This document shows, piece after piece, positions 6,289 to 12,736 of a DNA stretch of 12,789 bases (position 1 is its first letter; every line of letters begins with the position of its first letter). The position numbers and the translations under genes were made by a program. Source of the DNA: Desulfobacterales bacterium (GTDB lineage Bacteria > Desulfobacterota > Desulfobacteria > Desulfobacterales > JAFDCJ01); assembly GCA_020345785.1 (NCBI GenBank), contig CP070771.1, positions 4,736,720-4,749,508 of the forward strand. The letters run 5' to 3'. The notes beneath the pieces are model-generated. The model saw only the letters and a list, made by a program, of their open reading frames with translations. It was not told the origin of the DNA and did not search any database.

Positions 6289-6958
6289 CAGCAAACTCGC
6301 CCAGTATCGTCACACCCGCCTGGACCTTGTCACCCACTGCCACGTTGAGCTTTATATCCGGCGGCAGATAGACATCAAGCCGAGAACCGAAACAAATAAG
6401 TCCAAACCGCTGCCCCCGAATCACGTTATCCCCCTTTTTTATCTTACAGATGATGCGTCTGGCAATCAAACCCGCCACCTGAACCACGCATAAGTGTTTT
6501 CCATTCTGCGTTTCGATAAAGACGGCATTATGCTCGTTTTCCAGAGAGGCTTTATCGAAATTGGCGGCGATGAATTTACCCGGATGATAATTTATCTCTT
6601 TTACCCGGCCCTCGTAAGGCGCCCGATTGACATGCACGTTAAACACCGACATAAAAATGCTGATTTTCATCGTTTGTCCGTCATAAAACGGGCTGTTGTC
6701 CGCAAGGCTTGCGGTAACAACTTTTCCGTCGGCAGGGGATACCACGGCTCCCTGTTGGTCGGGAATTACTCGATCCGGATCTCTGAAAAATCCGCATATG
6801 GCAAACGTGATCACGAGACCCACCAACGTCAGGGTCGTAAGCCCCAATAAAGCCAGAACAGCAGTCACAAATGCCGCAGAAAATATAAAAGGATAACCGG
6901 CACTTGCCACCGGAAACGCGGTTTGACTAGGTGGATCGGACCTGGTATACTTTTTCAT
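6284..6958 (-). CDS. psd: Phosphatidylserine decarboxylase proenzyme
   Basis: Inner-membrane enzyme that decarboxylates phosphatidylserine to phosphatidylethanolamine. The 224-residue length matches the short (PSD-A, archaeal/delta type) class. Two hydrophobic stretches at about 22-57 anchor it. SPADGKV (74-80), FNVHVNRAP (106-114) and FGSR (190-193) follow. The proenzyme is expected to cut itself before Ser192 in the GS pair, making the pyruvoyl cofactor. In many genomes the short psd sits next to pssA; here its neighbours are tsaB and asd, so phosphatidylserine synthase must be encoded elsewhere. A promoter with a perfect TTGACA is seen upstream. The ribosome site is weak (GAAGCG). The stop codon lies inside a heptad repeat array. 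Confidence 0.95.
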   Translation of the reverse strand: MKKYTRSDPPSQTAFPVASAGYPFIFSAAFVTAVLALLGLTTLTLVGLVITFAICGFFRDPDRVIPDQQGAVVSPADGKVVTASLADNSPFYDGQTMKISIFMSVFNVHVNRAPYEGRVKEINYHPGKFIAANFDKASLENEHNAVFIETQNGKHLCVVQVAGLIARRIICKIKKGDNVIRGQRFGLICFGSRLDVYLPPDIKLNVAVGDKVQAGVTILGEFAD

Positions 6959-7012
6959 GGTTAGGCGCTTCGTAGCTCCGTATCGACAATTTGAAATTAA
7001 ATCAAATCTTAC

Positions 7013-7041
7013 CTTCTAACAACAATAGCCAGGCTTGTCAA
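7013..7041 (-). promoter_or_regulatory. Probable sigma-70 promoter for psd
   Basis: On the minus strand a perfect TTGACA (7036-7041) and TAGAAG (4/6 to TATAAT, 7013-7018) stand 17 nt apart, giving a leader of about 50 nt to the psd ATG. It begins about 25 bp after the tsaB stop, so psd need not depend on tsaB transcription. Confidence 0.55.
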
Positions 7042-7065
7042 TGATGACCATAAAATATCAGGATA

Positions 7066-7755
7066 TTATCCCCTGCAACCGAGTTTCAGCTCAGCATCGG
7101 ATTTTCGGATATATTGCGGCACCAGCAATCTTACGTCTTCGATTGGTTTTTGCTTGATCCGCGATAGGCTTAAGCGGGCAATCGTTGACGCCCGAATGAT
7201 GTGCCGAGCATCATCGGCAAAAACGGCCAGTTCCCCCAACTCGGCTGAGATCAGCTCCTGATATAGTAAAGCGCCATTGCCTACGAAAATACAGGGTTCT
7301 TCAATACCCCGCACAGTGTCGGTCGGAGAAGCTACCTGCTCGCTGCCTTCTTTAATCACTGCCTGATTGACAAAGCGATAACGGCAGGAATAAACTTCTT
7401 TTTTACGTGCATCTATAACCGCACAGATCAGAAATGGAGTTTGGTTACACTGCCATGCAAGGGCATCAAGACTTGAGATGCCCACGACCGGCTTATTCAG
7501 GGCATAGGCCAAGCCCTTGATTGCGCTGATTCCAATTCTGAGACCGGTAAAAGAACCGGGGCCAATGCTTGTGGCAAATCCATCCAGCTGCTCGAGGTTC
7601 AATCCCGCCATGCCGATGACGGTATCGATAATATTCATCAGATGCCTGGAATGGGTCCGGCCGTTGCCGGTAGTTAATTCCGCCAGCAACTCCCGCCGGT
7701 CTATCACTGCCGCGCTGCAGCTTTTGGTGGCCGTATCCACTGCAAGGATTTTCAT
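7066..7755 (-). CDS. tsaB: tRNA threonylcarbamoyladenosine (t6A) biosynthesis protein TsaB
   Basis: Scaffold partner of TsaD (with TsaE) in adding threonylcarbamoyl to A37 of ANN-decoding tRNAs. The 229-residue protein starts MKILAVDTATKSCSAAV, the N-terminal signature, and carries SIGPGSFTGLRIG at 64-75, both typical of TsaB. The actin-like ASKHA fold is implied by the family. The C-terminal third is less conserved but complete, ending PQYIRKSDAELK. The start is fixed by family alignment, yet the 20 bases before ATG contain no Shine-Dalgarno. Four bases upstream a 16-unit nonad array begins, so the translation signal is unusual. No tsaE, tsaD or rimI neighbour is visible. Lon lies 346 bp upstream. 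Confidence 0.95.
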   Translation of the reverse strand: MKILAVDTATKSCSAAVIDRRELLAELTTGNGRTHSRHLMNIIDTVIGMAGLNLEQLDGFATSIGPGSFTGLRIGISAIKGLAYALNKPVVGISSLDALAWQCNQTPFLICAVIDARKKEVYSCRYRFVNQAVIKEGSEQVASPTDTVRGIEEPCIFVGNGALLYQELISAELGELAVFADDARHIIRASTIARLSLSRIKQKPIEDVRLLVPQYIRKSDAELKLGCRG

Positions 7756-7759
7756 ATTG

Positions 7760-7903
7760 GTGTGAATCGTTGAGAGCTTTGAGAATGTTATGTTCGTTGG
7801 GATCGTTTAATTCGTTTAGATGGCTTAAATGGTTTAGATGGTTTGGATCGATTCAATGGTCGAGACGGTCGGGATCGTTGGGACCGTTACGATGGTTTAA
7901 GGT
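7760..7903. repeat. Sixteen-unit nonad array upstream of tsaB
   Basis: 144 bp parse as sixteen uninterrupted 9-nt units on the + strand, with consensus about GTTTRRATS. Examples are GTTTAGATG twice, GCTTAAATG, GTTTGGATC, GTCGGGATC, GTTGGGACC and GTTACGATG. The outermost units (GTGTGAATC, TTTGAGAAT) are weaker. The array ends four bases before the tsaB ATG and forms its whole proximal upstream region on the minus strand. Confidence 0.85.
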
Positions 7904-8050
7904 TTTCTGATCTCCGGTTTTGTCTCAAACAAAGCGCTTCTCAAAGACCGTAGGTCCGCTCATCCCGAATAACCTGCCTATTGCTCAGTCCTCAACAATC
8001 CGTCCTGCTCGATCCCACCTTCCCAACTTCTCACCCTCTTTCCTTTTTTT
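7904..8050. other. Pyrimidine-rich spacer between two arrays
   Basis: No gene or convincing promoter. The + strand is rich in C and T with recurring CTC and TCC. It may be a decayed extension of the heptad array that follows, but the period is not clear by eye. Confidence 0.4.
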
Positions 8051-8099
8051 CTGTCTTTTGTACTCTGACCCCTGCCTTCTGTTCTCTGTCCTCTGCCTT
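8051..8099 (-). repeat. Seven-unit heptad array directly after the lon stop
   Basis: Seven gapless units. In the lon sense they read AAGGCAG, AGGACAG, AGAACAG, AAGGCAG, GGGTCAG, AGTACAA, AAGACAG (consensus ARRNCAG). The array starts two bases after the lon stop codon. There is no classical hairpin terminator between lon and the array. Confidence 0.85.
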
Positions 8100-8101
8100 T
8101 C

Positions 8102-10474
8102 CTAATGAACCAGCGAATTCTCCAACACCTGCTCCATATGCCGCACGGTGATAAATTTAATTTTACGTTTGACGTTTGGGGGTATCTCTGCCAAATCTTT
8201 TTTATTTTTCTCAGGGATGATAATCCTGCGGATACCGGCTCTCAGTGCACCCATTGCTTTCTCTTTCAGGCCTCCGATGGGAAGAACCCTTCCCCTGAGG
8301 GTAACTTCACCGGTCATGGCGACATCATTGCGCACCGGCCGGCCGGTCAAAGCTGAAACTAATGCCGTCGCCATGGCGATGCCGGCCGAAGGCCCGTCTT
8401 TGGGAATTGCCCCTGCGGGTACATGAATATGAATATCCAAGTTATCAAAATTCTTCTTCTTTATTCCAAGTGAACTGAGATTGGCTCGGGTATAGGTCAC
8501 AGCGGCCCGGGCGGATTCCTGCATGACCTCACCGAGTTGCCCGGTAACAATCAACTCACCTTTGCCGCCAATCAGAGATGCCTCGACGTATAACGTCTCA
8601 CCGCCGACCTGGGTCCAAGCCAACCCAGTCGCCAACCCCACCTGGCTTTTTTCCTGATCCATTTCGGGGATGTACTTGGCAACACCCAAAAAAGTCGTTA
8701 AATTGCCCCTGGTGATCTTAAAATTCTTTTTGCCACCTTCCGCGACTTGGCGTGCCACCTTGCGACAGATGCTACCGATCTCGCGCTCAAGGTTTCTCAA
8801 ACCGGCTTCCGAGGTATATTCTGTTATGATCTGGCTCAAGGCACCGGCACTGATTACGAGTGATTTGGGTTTTAATCCGTTTTCTTTAATCTGACGCGGA
8901 ATGAGGTGCTTGACGGCGATGGTCATCTTTTCTTCCTCTGTATAGCCGGCGAGATTGATAACTTCCATTCTATCCAGCAAAGCCGAAGGAATGGTATCGG
9001 TTGCATTGGCGGTGAGGATAAACATGACTTTCGAAAGATCAAACGGCAGATTCAAAAAATGATCGCTGAAATCTGTATTCTGTTCCGGATCCAGTGCTTC
9101 CAGCAGCGCTGACGAGGGGTCGCCCCGAAAATCCGAGCCCAATTTATCGATTTCATCCATCATAAACACAGGGTTATTGGTTCCGGAGTGTTTCAAGCTC
9201 TGCAGGATGCGACCCGGCATTGCCCCGATATACGTGCGGCGATGCCCCCGAATTTCGGCTTCATCCCGGATACCACCCAACGAAATACGAATAAACTTTC
9301 GTTTCATGGCCCGCGCAATGGATTGTCCCAAGGATGTCTTGCCGACACCTGGAGGTCCCACAAAGCATAGGATGGGACCTTTCATGTCTGGATTGAGTTT
9401 ACGAACGCTTAAATATTCCAGAATACGATTTTTCACATTGGCAAGTCCGTAATGATCTTTGTCCAAAACTCTTTTGGCTCTTTTAATGTCGATCACATCT
9501 TTCGAGTATTTATTCCAGGGCATGTCCACCAGCCAATCCAGATAGGTTCGGACCACCGTGGATTCCGCTGAGTCAGGATGCATCTTTTCCAGGCGTTTTA
9601 ACTGTTTGACGGCCTCTTGTTTTGCCTCCTTCGACATTCTGGCTTGCTTGATTTTTTTCTTGTAATCCTCCAGTTCCTGCACGCTGTCGTCCTGTTCTCC
9701 CAGTTCCCGGTAAATTGCCCGCACCTGCTCTCTTAGAAAGTAGTCCCGCTGGCTTTTGGATATTTCATCCTTGACGTCGGATTGAATTTTGGCCTGCATT
9801 GAGGACAGTTGAACTTCGTGGGCGAGCAAGTCATTGACTTGCTTTAATCGTTCAACCGGATCGATGATTTCAAGCAGTTTTTGAGAATCCTCAATTTTAA
9901 GCCTTAGGTTCGAGGCCACCAGATCGGCGAGTTTGCCCGGCTCTTCCACGCTTTGCAGGATGGTGATGACATCGCCGGTCATCTCGCCGCGCAGGACCAA
10001 TATTTTTTCACAGTGCTCGCGAACATTGCGCATCAGGGCTTCTATCTCAAGACTGATTGCATCGACCGGGGGCTCCTTGATCATCTCAAACTTCACTCGA
10101 TACAGTGAGCGTCTGCGCGTATATTTAACGATCTTAGCTTTGGCGAAGCCCTGTACAAGAATTTTGATATTGCCATCGGGTAATTTCAACATTCGCAGGA
10201 CGCGACTGACGGTACCGGTGCTGAATATTTCATCTGTATTCGGGTTTTCGATAGCCGGATCTTTCTGGGCGGCCAATAACAAAAACCCCTCTTTGGCAAC
10301 CGCCTCCTGAACCGCCCGTACTGATTTCTCGCGTCCCACGAACAGGGGCAATACCATATCGGTGAAAACGACAACATCCCGCACGGGCATTAATGGAAGG
10401 ATATCGGGTATTTCAGCATCGGGATCGTCATCCTCAATAATGCTTATAAGATCATCAAAATCGGCTTCAGCCAT
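8102..10474 (-). CDS. lon: ATP-dependent protease Lon (La)
   Basis: Homo-oligomeric cytoplasmic AAA+ serine protease that degrades misfolded and short-lived regulatory proteins. The 790-residue length is standard (E. coli 784). The N-terminal substrate domain starts at about residue 26 (LPLMPVRDVVVFTDMVLPLFVG). The helical linker holds YFLREQ. The Walker A GPPGVGKT is at 373-380 and Walker B is FMMDEIDK. The protease domain has catalytic Ser696 in PKDGPSAG and Lys739 in GGLKEK, 43 residues apart as in E. coli. The ATG is preceded by AGGAG with a 5-nt spacer. A promoter with a perfect TATAAT lies about 80 bp upstream. The acidic N-terminal extension (EDDDPDAE) is common in delta-proteobacterial Lon. 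The gene heads the minus-strand block. Confidence 0.98.
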   Translation of the reverse strand: MAEADFDDLISIIEDDDPDAEIPDILPLMPVRDVVVFTDMVLPLFVGREKSVRAVQEAVAKEGFLLLAAQKDPAIENPNTDEIFSTGTVSRVLRMLKLPDGNIKILVQGFAKAKIVKYTRRRSLYRVKFEMIKEPPVDAISLEIEALMRNVREHCEKILVLRGEMTGDVITILQSVEEPGKLADLVASNLRLKIEDSQKLLEIIDPVERLKQVNDLLAHEVQLSSMQAKIQSDVKDEISKSQRDYFLREQVRAIYRELGEQDDSVQELEDYKKKIKQARMSKEAKQEAVKQLKRLEKMHPDSAESTVVRTYLDWLVDMPWNKYSKDVIDIKRAKRVLDKDHYGLANVKNRILEYLSVRKLNPDMKGPILCFVGPPGVGKTSLGQSIARAMKRKFIRISLGGIRDEAEIRGHRRTYIGAMPGRILQSLKHSGTNNPVFMMDEIDKLGSDFRGDPSSALLEALDPEQNTDFSDHFLNLPFDLSKVMFILTANATDTIPSALLDRMEVINLAGYTEEEKMTIAVKHLIPRQIKENGLKPKSLVISAGALSQIITEYTSEAGLRNLEREIGSICRKVARQVAEGGKKNFKITRGNLTTFLGVAKYIPEMDQEKSQVGLATGLAWTQVGGETLYVEASLIGGKGELIVTGQLGEVMQESARAAVTYTRANLSSLGIKKKNFDNLDIHIHVPAGAIPKDGPSAGIAMATALVSALTGRPVRNDVAMTGEVTLRGRVLPIGGLKEKAMGALRAGIRRIIIPEKNKKDLAEIPPNVKRKIKFITVRHMEQVLENSLVH

Positions 10475-10537
10475 GTTGACTCCTAGAAGATCGATAAGGC
10501 AGCGATGTGCGAACGCCTCCTGAATACGCTTCCGTAA

Positions 10538-10553
10538 ACCGGAAAATTTCGGT
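10538..10553. promoter_or_regulatory. Candidate operator at the lon start site
   Basis: A 16-bp imperfect palindrome with outer arms ACCG/CGGT and an A/T core pairs at 6 of 8 positions. It directly adjoins the -10 box and would cover the transcription start. It does not look like CIRCE. The binding protein, if any, is unknown. Confidence 0.35.
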
Positions 10554-10582
10554 ATTATAAGGATACAAGTCTAACCTTTAAA
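10554..10582 (-). promoter_or_regulatory. Probable sigma-70 promoter for lon
   Basis: On the minus strand TATAAT (10554-10559) is perfect. TTTAAA (10577-10582, 4/6 to TTGACA) lies 17 nt upstream, in a strongly A/T-rich region. I see no sigma-32 boxes. The leader would be about 70 nt. Confidence 0.6.
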
Positions 10583-10668
10583 AATAATGCATTAATTTTT
10601 TTTGACAATATCCCTTTGTTTTTTTTGTAAAACATGTAAGAATAATGGATAAGAGAAATGAAGCCTGA
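10583..10668. other. A/T-rich spacer upstream of lon
   Basis: Runs of A and T; no gene seen. The + strand has a perfect TTGACA at 10602-10607, but no acceptable -10 follows at the right distance. Confidence 0.4.
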
Positions 10669-10730
10669 CCCGGCTTCCGGCTCGACTCCGTCCCGGCTTC
10701 CGGCTCGACTCCGTCCCGGCTTCCGGCTCG
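10669..10730. repeat. 23-bp tandem repeat, 2.7 copies
   Basis: Two identical 23-bp units (10669-10691, 10692-10714) and the first 16 bases of a third (10715-10730). Each begins CCCGGCTTCCGGCTCG and contains CCGG-CTT-CCGG, a 4-bp hairpin. The block is GC-rich between A/T-rich and mixed flanks. Copies are identical, so duplication is recent or maintained. Confidence 0.9.
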
Positions 10731-10823
10731 CAGAGCTCACAACTCGGAGAGAGGGGAGAGCCGACAGCTCGGAGAGAAAACCCGGCCTTTATCTCACCTC
10801 CGAGAGATGTGGTTTCATCCAAA
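10731..10823. repeat. GC/AG-rich block with direct and inverted repeats
   Basis: CTCGGAGAGA occurs twice (10743-10752, 10768-10777; 25 bp apart). CTCGGAG at 10768-10774 is answered by CTCCGAG at 10798-10804, and CCGA-CAGC-TCGG makes a small hairpin at 10761-10772. With the 23-bp repeat it forms a 135-bp unusual block. No credible gene is present. Confidence 0.55.
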
Positions 10824-10861
10824 TGGAATAATGATATGACGAAATGGTGGAATTTTGGTGG
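10824..10861 (+). repeat. Octad array, left arm of a second inverted pair
   Basis: TGGAATAA, TGATATGA, CGAAATGG, TGGAATTT, TGGTGG, in 8-nt steps. It is the same unit family as 2930-2978. The matching array in opposite orientation is at 10910-10968, with 48 nt between. Confidence 0.7.
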
Positions 10862-10909
10862 TAAACGCGGAAATTGCCTCGTCTATTAGCGTAGGTATCA
10901 CAACGGATA

Positions 10910-10968
10910 TTCCAATGGACCCAATCCGCCAAACCCATTATTCCAAGATCCGTTTTTCCATCACGCCA
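10910..10968 (-). repeat. Octad array, right arm of a second inverted pair
   Basis: On the minus strand TGGCGTGA, TGGAAAAA, CGGATCT, TGGAATAA, TGGGTTTGG, CGGATTGGG. TGGGTTTGG also occurs at 2962-2970. It lies 90 bp upstream of the prepilin peptidase start. Confidence 0.65.
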
Positions 10969-11060
10969 TTAGCAATTTGTTTCCAGAAAAGCCTCTTATC
11001 TCTGATCATCACAAGAGCCCAGGTTTTCGGTGATAATCTGAAATCCTATGAGGATGTTGC

Positions 11061-11834
11061 ATGCCGCTCTATTTGATTGAAATTTTTATCTTTGTTTTGG
11101 GTTTGTGCATCGGAAGCTTTCTCAATGTCTGTATCTACCGGCTGCCGGCTTCACAGTCGATCGCCCGTCCGCGTTCCATGTGCCCTAAATGCGGCACAAC
11201 CATTGCTTTTTATGACAACATTCCGGTATTCAGCTATCTGTGGCTCAAAGGACGCTGCCGTAACTGCCGGGCGAAGATTGCATGGCGGTATCCGATCATT
11301 GAACTATTGACAGGCCTGTTTGCGCTGGCGACATTTCTTAAATTCGGTCAATCCCTTGAAGCATTAATTTATTTTGCATTCATTGCCTGCTTGCTGGTGG
11401 TTACCTTTATTGATTTGGATCACCGGATTATACCGGATATTATCACCCTGCCCGGCATACCCATCTGCTTTGCAGCCAGTTTTGCCATCTCGACCGTTGG
11501 ATATAAAGATGCCTTGCTGGGCATCCTTGTGGGAGGCGGAAGCTTGCTTTTGGTTGCCTGGATTTACAGCCTGATCACCAAAAAAGAGGGGATGGGTGGG
11601 GGCGACATTAAGTTGTTGGCGATGATGGGCGCATTGGTGGGCTTAAAAGGGGTGGTTTTTACAATTTTTGTGTCTTCGTTAGTCGGAACCCTGTCAGGTC
11701 TGGCGGTTATGCTGCAATCGCGCAAAGGAATGAAACTGGCAGTGCCCTTCGGACCTTTTTTGGCGATCGGGGGCATCACTTACATTTTTTTCGGTACGGA
11801 GCTGATCACCTGGTATATTAATTGGTTGACATAA
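11061..11834 (+). CDS. pilD: Type IV prepilin peptidase / N-methyltransferase (PilD/GspO, peptidase A24)
   Basis: Integral inner-membrane aspartic protease that removes the short leader of type IV pilins and type II secretion pseudopilins, and usually methylates the new N-terminus. The 257-residue protein begins with a membrane segment and the signature GSFLNVCIYRLP (18-29). Two CxxC pairs follow (Cys41/44 and Cys66/69), the zinc-binding cytoplasmic loop found in bifunctional enzymes. The aspartates are in FIDLDHRIIPD (117-126) and GGGD (Asp182). About seven further hydrophobic helices are visible. The start has AGGA with a 6-nt spacer. No pilus or secretion gene adjoins it, so substrates are encoded elsewhere, a common situation. 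It is divergent from lon across a 586-bp spacer. Confidence 0.96.
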   Translation: MPLYLIEIFIFVLGLCIGSFLNVCIYRLPASQSIARPRSMCPKCGTTIAFYDNIPVFSYLWLKGRCRNCRAKIAWRYPIIELLTGLFALATFLKFGQSLEALIYFAFIACLLVVTFIDLDHRIIPDIITLPGIPICFAASFAISTVGYKDALLGILVGGGSLLLVAWIYSLITKKEGMGGGDIKLLAMMGALVGLKGVVFTIFVSSLVGTLSGLAVMLQSRKGMKLAVPFGPFLAIGGITYIFFGTELITWYINWLT

Positions 11835-11847
11835 AGAAACGGACGAT

Positions 11848-11866
11848 AAAAAAACCGCAACGCGGT
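11848..11866 (-). terminator. Small minus-strand terminator-like hairpin
   Basis: On the minus strand ACCGC-GTT-GCGGT is followed by seven Ts. It lies 14 bp beyond the pilD stop but points against pilD, so it would stop antisense transcription entering pilD. The stem is only 5 bp. Confidence 0.4.
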
Positions 11867-11961
11867 AATTAATCCGCCGGACTTCGATCGAATAACTTTC
11901 TTCAATTTTCGAATAACAATCTCCCACCCTGAATATGCCATTTTTCAGGGCGGATTAATTA
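11866..11961. repeat. 96-bp element with perfect 13-bp inverted ends
   Basis: TAATTAATCCGCC at 11866-11878 and its exact complement at 11949-11961 enclose 70 bp. Inside are CCCTGAA/TTCAGGG (11927-11933, 11944-11950), whose last two bases are shared with the right end, so the two stems exclude each other. Also inside are TTCGATCGAA (11883 region) and two copies of TCGAATAAC 21 bp apart (11888, 11909). Ends starting and finishing in TA recall miniature elements that insert at TA, but a duplication cannot be proved. Confidence 0.6.
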
Positions 11962-11977
11962 GAATCACACAAATGTT

Positions 11978-12703
11978 ATGAGACTTGCGATCATTTCTGA
12001 TATTCATGGTAATTTCGAGGCCTTCCAGCAGGTATTGGAGGATATTGACAGGTTGGGGGTCGATGAGGTGATCAGTCTGGGAGACAATATCGGATACGGC
12101 CCCGAGCCGGATCGTGTCATTGAACAAATTCGGACCCGGCGAATACCATCTGTTCAGGGAAATCATGAACTGGCGCTGAAGGATGTTGAATATCTAAACT
12201 GGTTCAATCCGGCTGCACGCAAATCGCTTATGAAAACTCGTGAATTGCTCAGTGAAGAGTCTTACCGCTTCATCACAAAGCTTGAACCATTTCTCATATC
12301 CTATGGCTGCCGATTTGTTCACGGTTTTCCGCCGGATTCTCCACTTATCTACGTATTTCAGGTATCGGACAGCAGCAAAATAGAGGTTTTCAAAAAAACA
12401 GACGAAAGGCTTTGCTTTATCGGGCACACCCACACCCTTGAGATTATCAGCTGCGACGGTCAGAAACTGGAATACCATGATCTCCCGGAAGGTTTAACCG
12501 GATTGGATCGGGAAAAAAAATATATCATCAATATCGGCAGTGTCGGCCAACCTCGGGATGACAGCAGCGATGCGAAATATGTCATCTGGGATTCCTCAGA
12601 AGACACCATTGATGTGAGGTTTATATCCTATGACATTGCCGGCGTCGTAAGGAAAATTCAAGAAGCCGGTCTCCCCGAAGAACACGCCAAGCGGTTGTGG
12701 TAG
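11978..12703 (+). CDS. Calcineurin-like metallophosphoesterase, YfcE/MJ0936 type
   Basis: A cytoplasmic binuclear-metal phosphoesterase of unknown natural substrate; relatives act on phosphodiesters in vitro. The 241-residue protein has every metal motif: SDIHGN with Asp8 and His10, LGDNIGYGP with Asp36, GNHE with Asn62 and His63, FVHGFP with His115, and GHTH with His150 and His152. GDNIGYGPxP followed by GNHE is typical of the stand-alone bacterial subfamily. NIGSVGQPRD (residues 187-196) is the usual C-terminal signature. The start is fixed by MRLAIISDIHGN, but no Shine-Dalgarno is visible. A 96-bp palindromic element ends 16 bases upstream. It follows pilD on the same strand after 143 bp, without evident functional link. 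Confidence 0.9.
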   Translation: MRLAIISDIHGNFEAFQQVLEDIDRLGVDEVISLGDNIGYGPEPDRVIEQIRTRRIPSVQGNHELALKDVEYLNWFNPAARKSLMKTRELLSEESYRFITKLEPFLISYGCRFVHGFPPDSPLIYVFQVSDSSKIEVFKKTDERLCFIGHTHTLEIISCDGQKLEYHDLPEGLTGLDREKKYIINIGSVGQPRDDSSDAKYVIWDSSEDTIDVRFISYDIAGVVRKIQEAGLPEEHAKRLW

Positions 12704-12715
12704 CGGCTCTGGTGA

Positions 12716-12736
12716 ATTGAAGATTGAAAATTGAAT
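12716..12736 (+). repeat. Three heptads after the phosphoesterase stop
   Basis: ATTGAAG, ATTGAAA, ATTGAAT without gaps, starting 12 bases after the stop codon and in the sense of the gene. It is the same unit found after asd and psd. The final 53 bp of the window show no gene. Confidence 0.85.

Noticed and set aside
2085..10474. A single eight-gene operon from lon to folE2
   Set aside because: Spacers of 100-350 bp, separate promoter candidates for lon, psd, asd and rpoZ, and a terminator after ttcA argue for several units.
10602..10630. Perfect TTGACA on the + strand as a pilD promoter
   Set aside because: The best hexamer at 16-18 nt (TGTAAA or TTGTAA) is poor, and pilD is over 400 bp away beyond several repeats.
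10669..10730. CRISPR-like repeat
   Set aside because: The 23-bp units are directly adjacent without spacers, only 2.7 copies, and no cas gene is present.
10592..10822. Minus-strand frames with repeated Arg/Gly/Glu peptides across the 23-bp repeat
   Set aside because: The peptide repeats simply translate the tandem DNA repeat; no ribosome site or family resemblance.
10855..11076. 73-codon + strand frame ahead of pilD
   Set aside because: It spans the octad arrays, overlaps the pilD ribosome site and start, and resembles no family.
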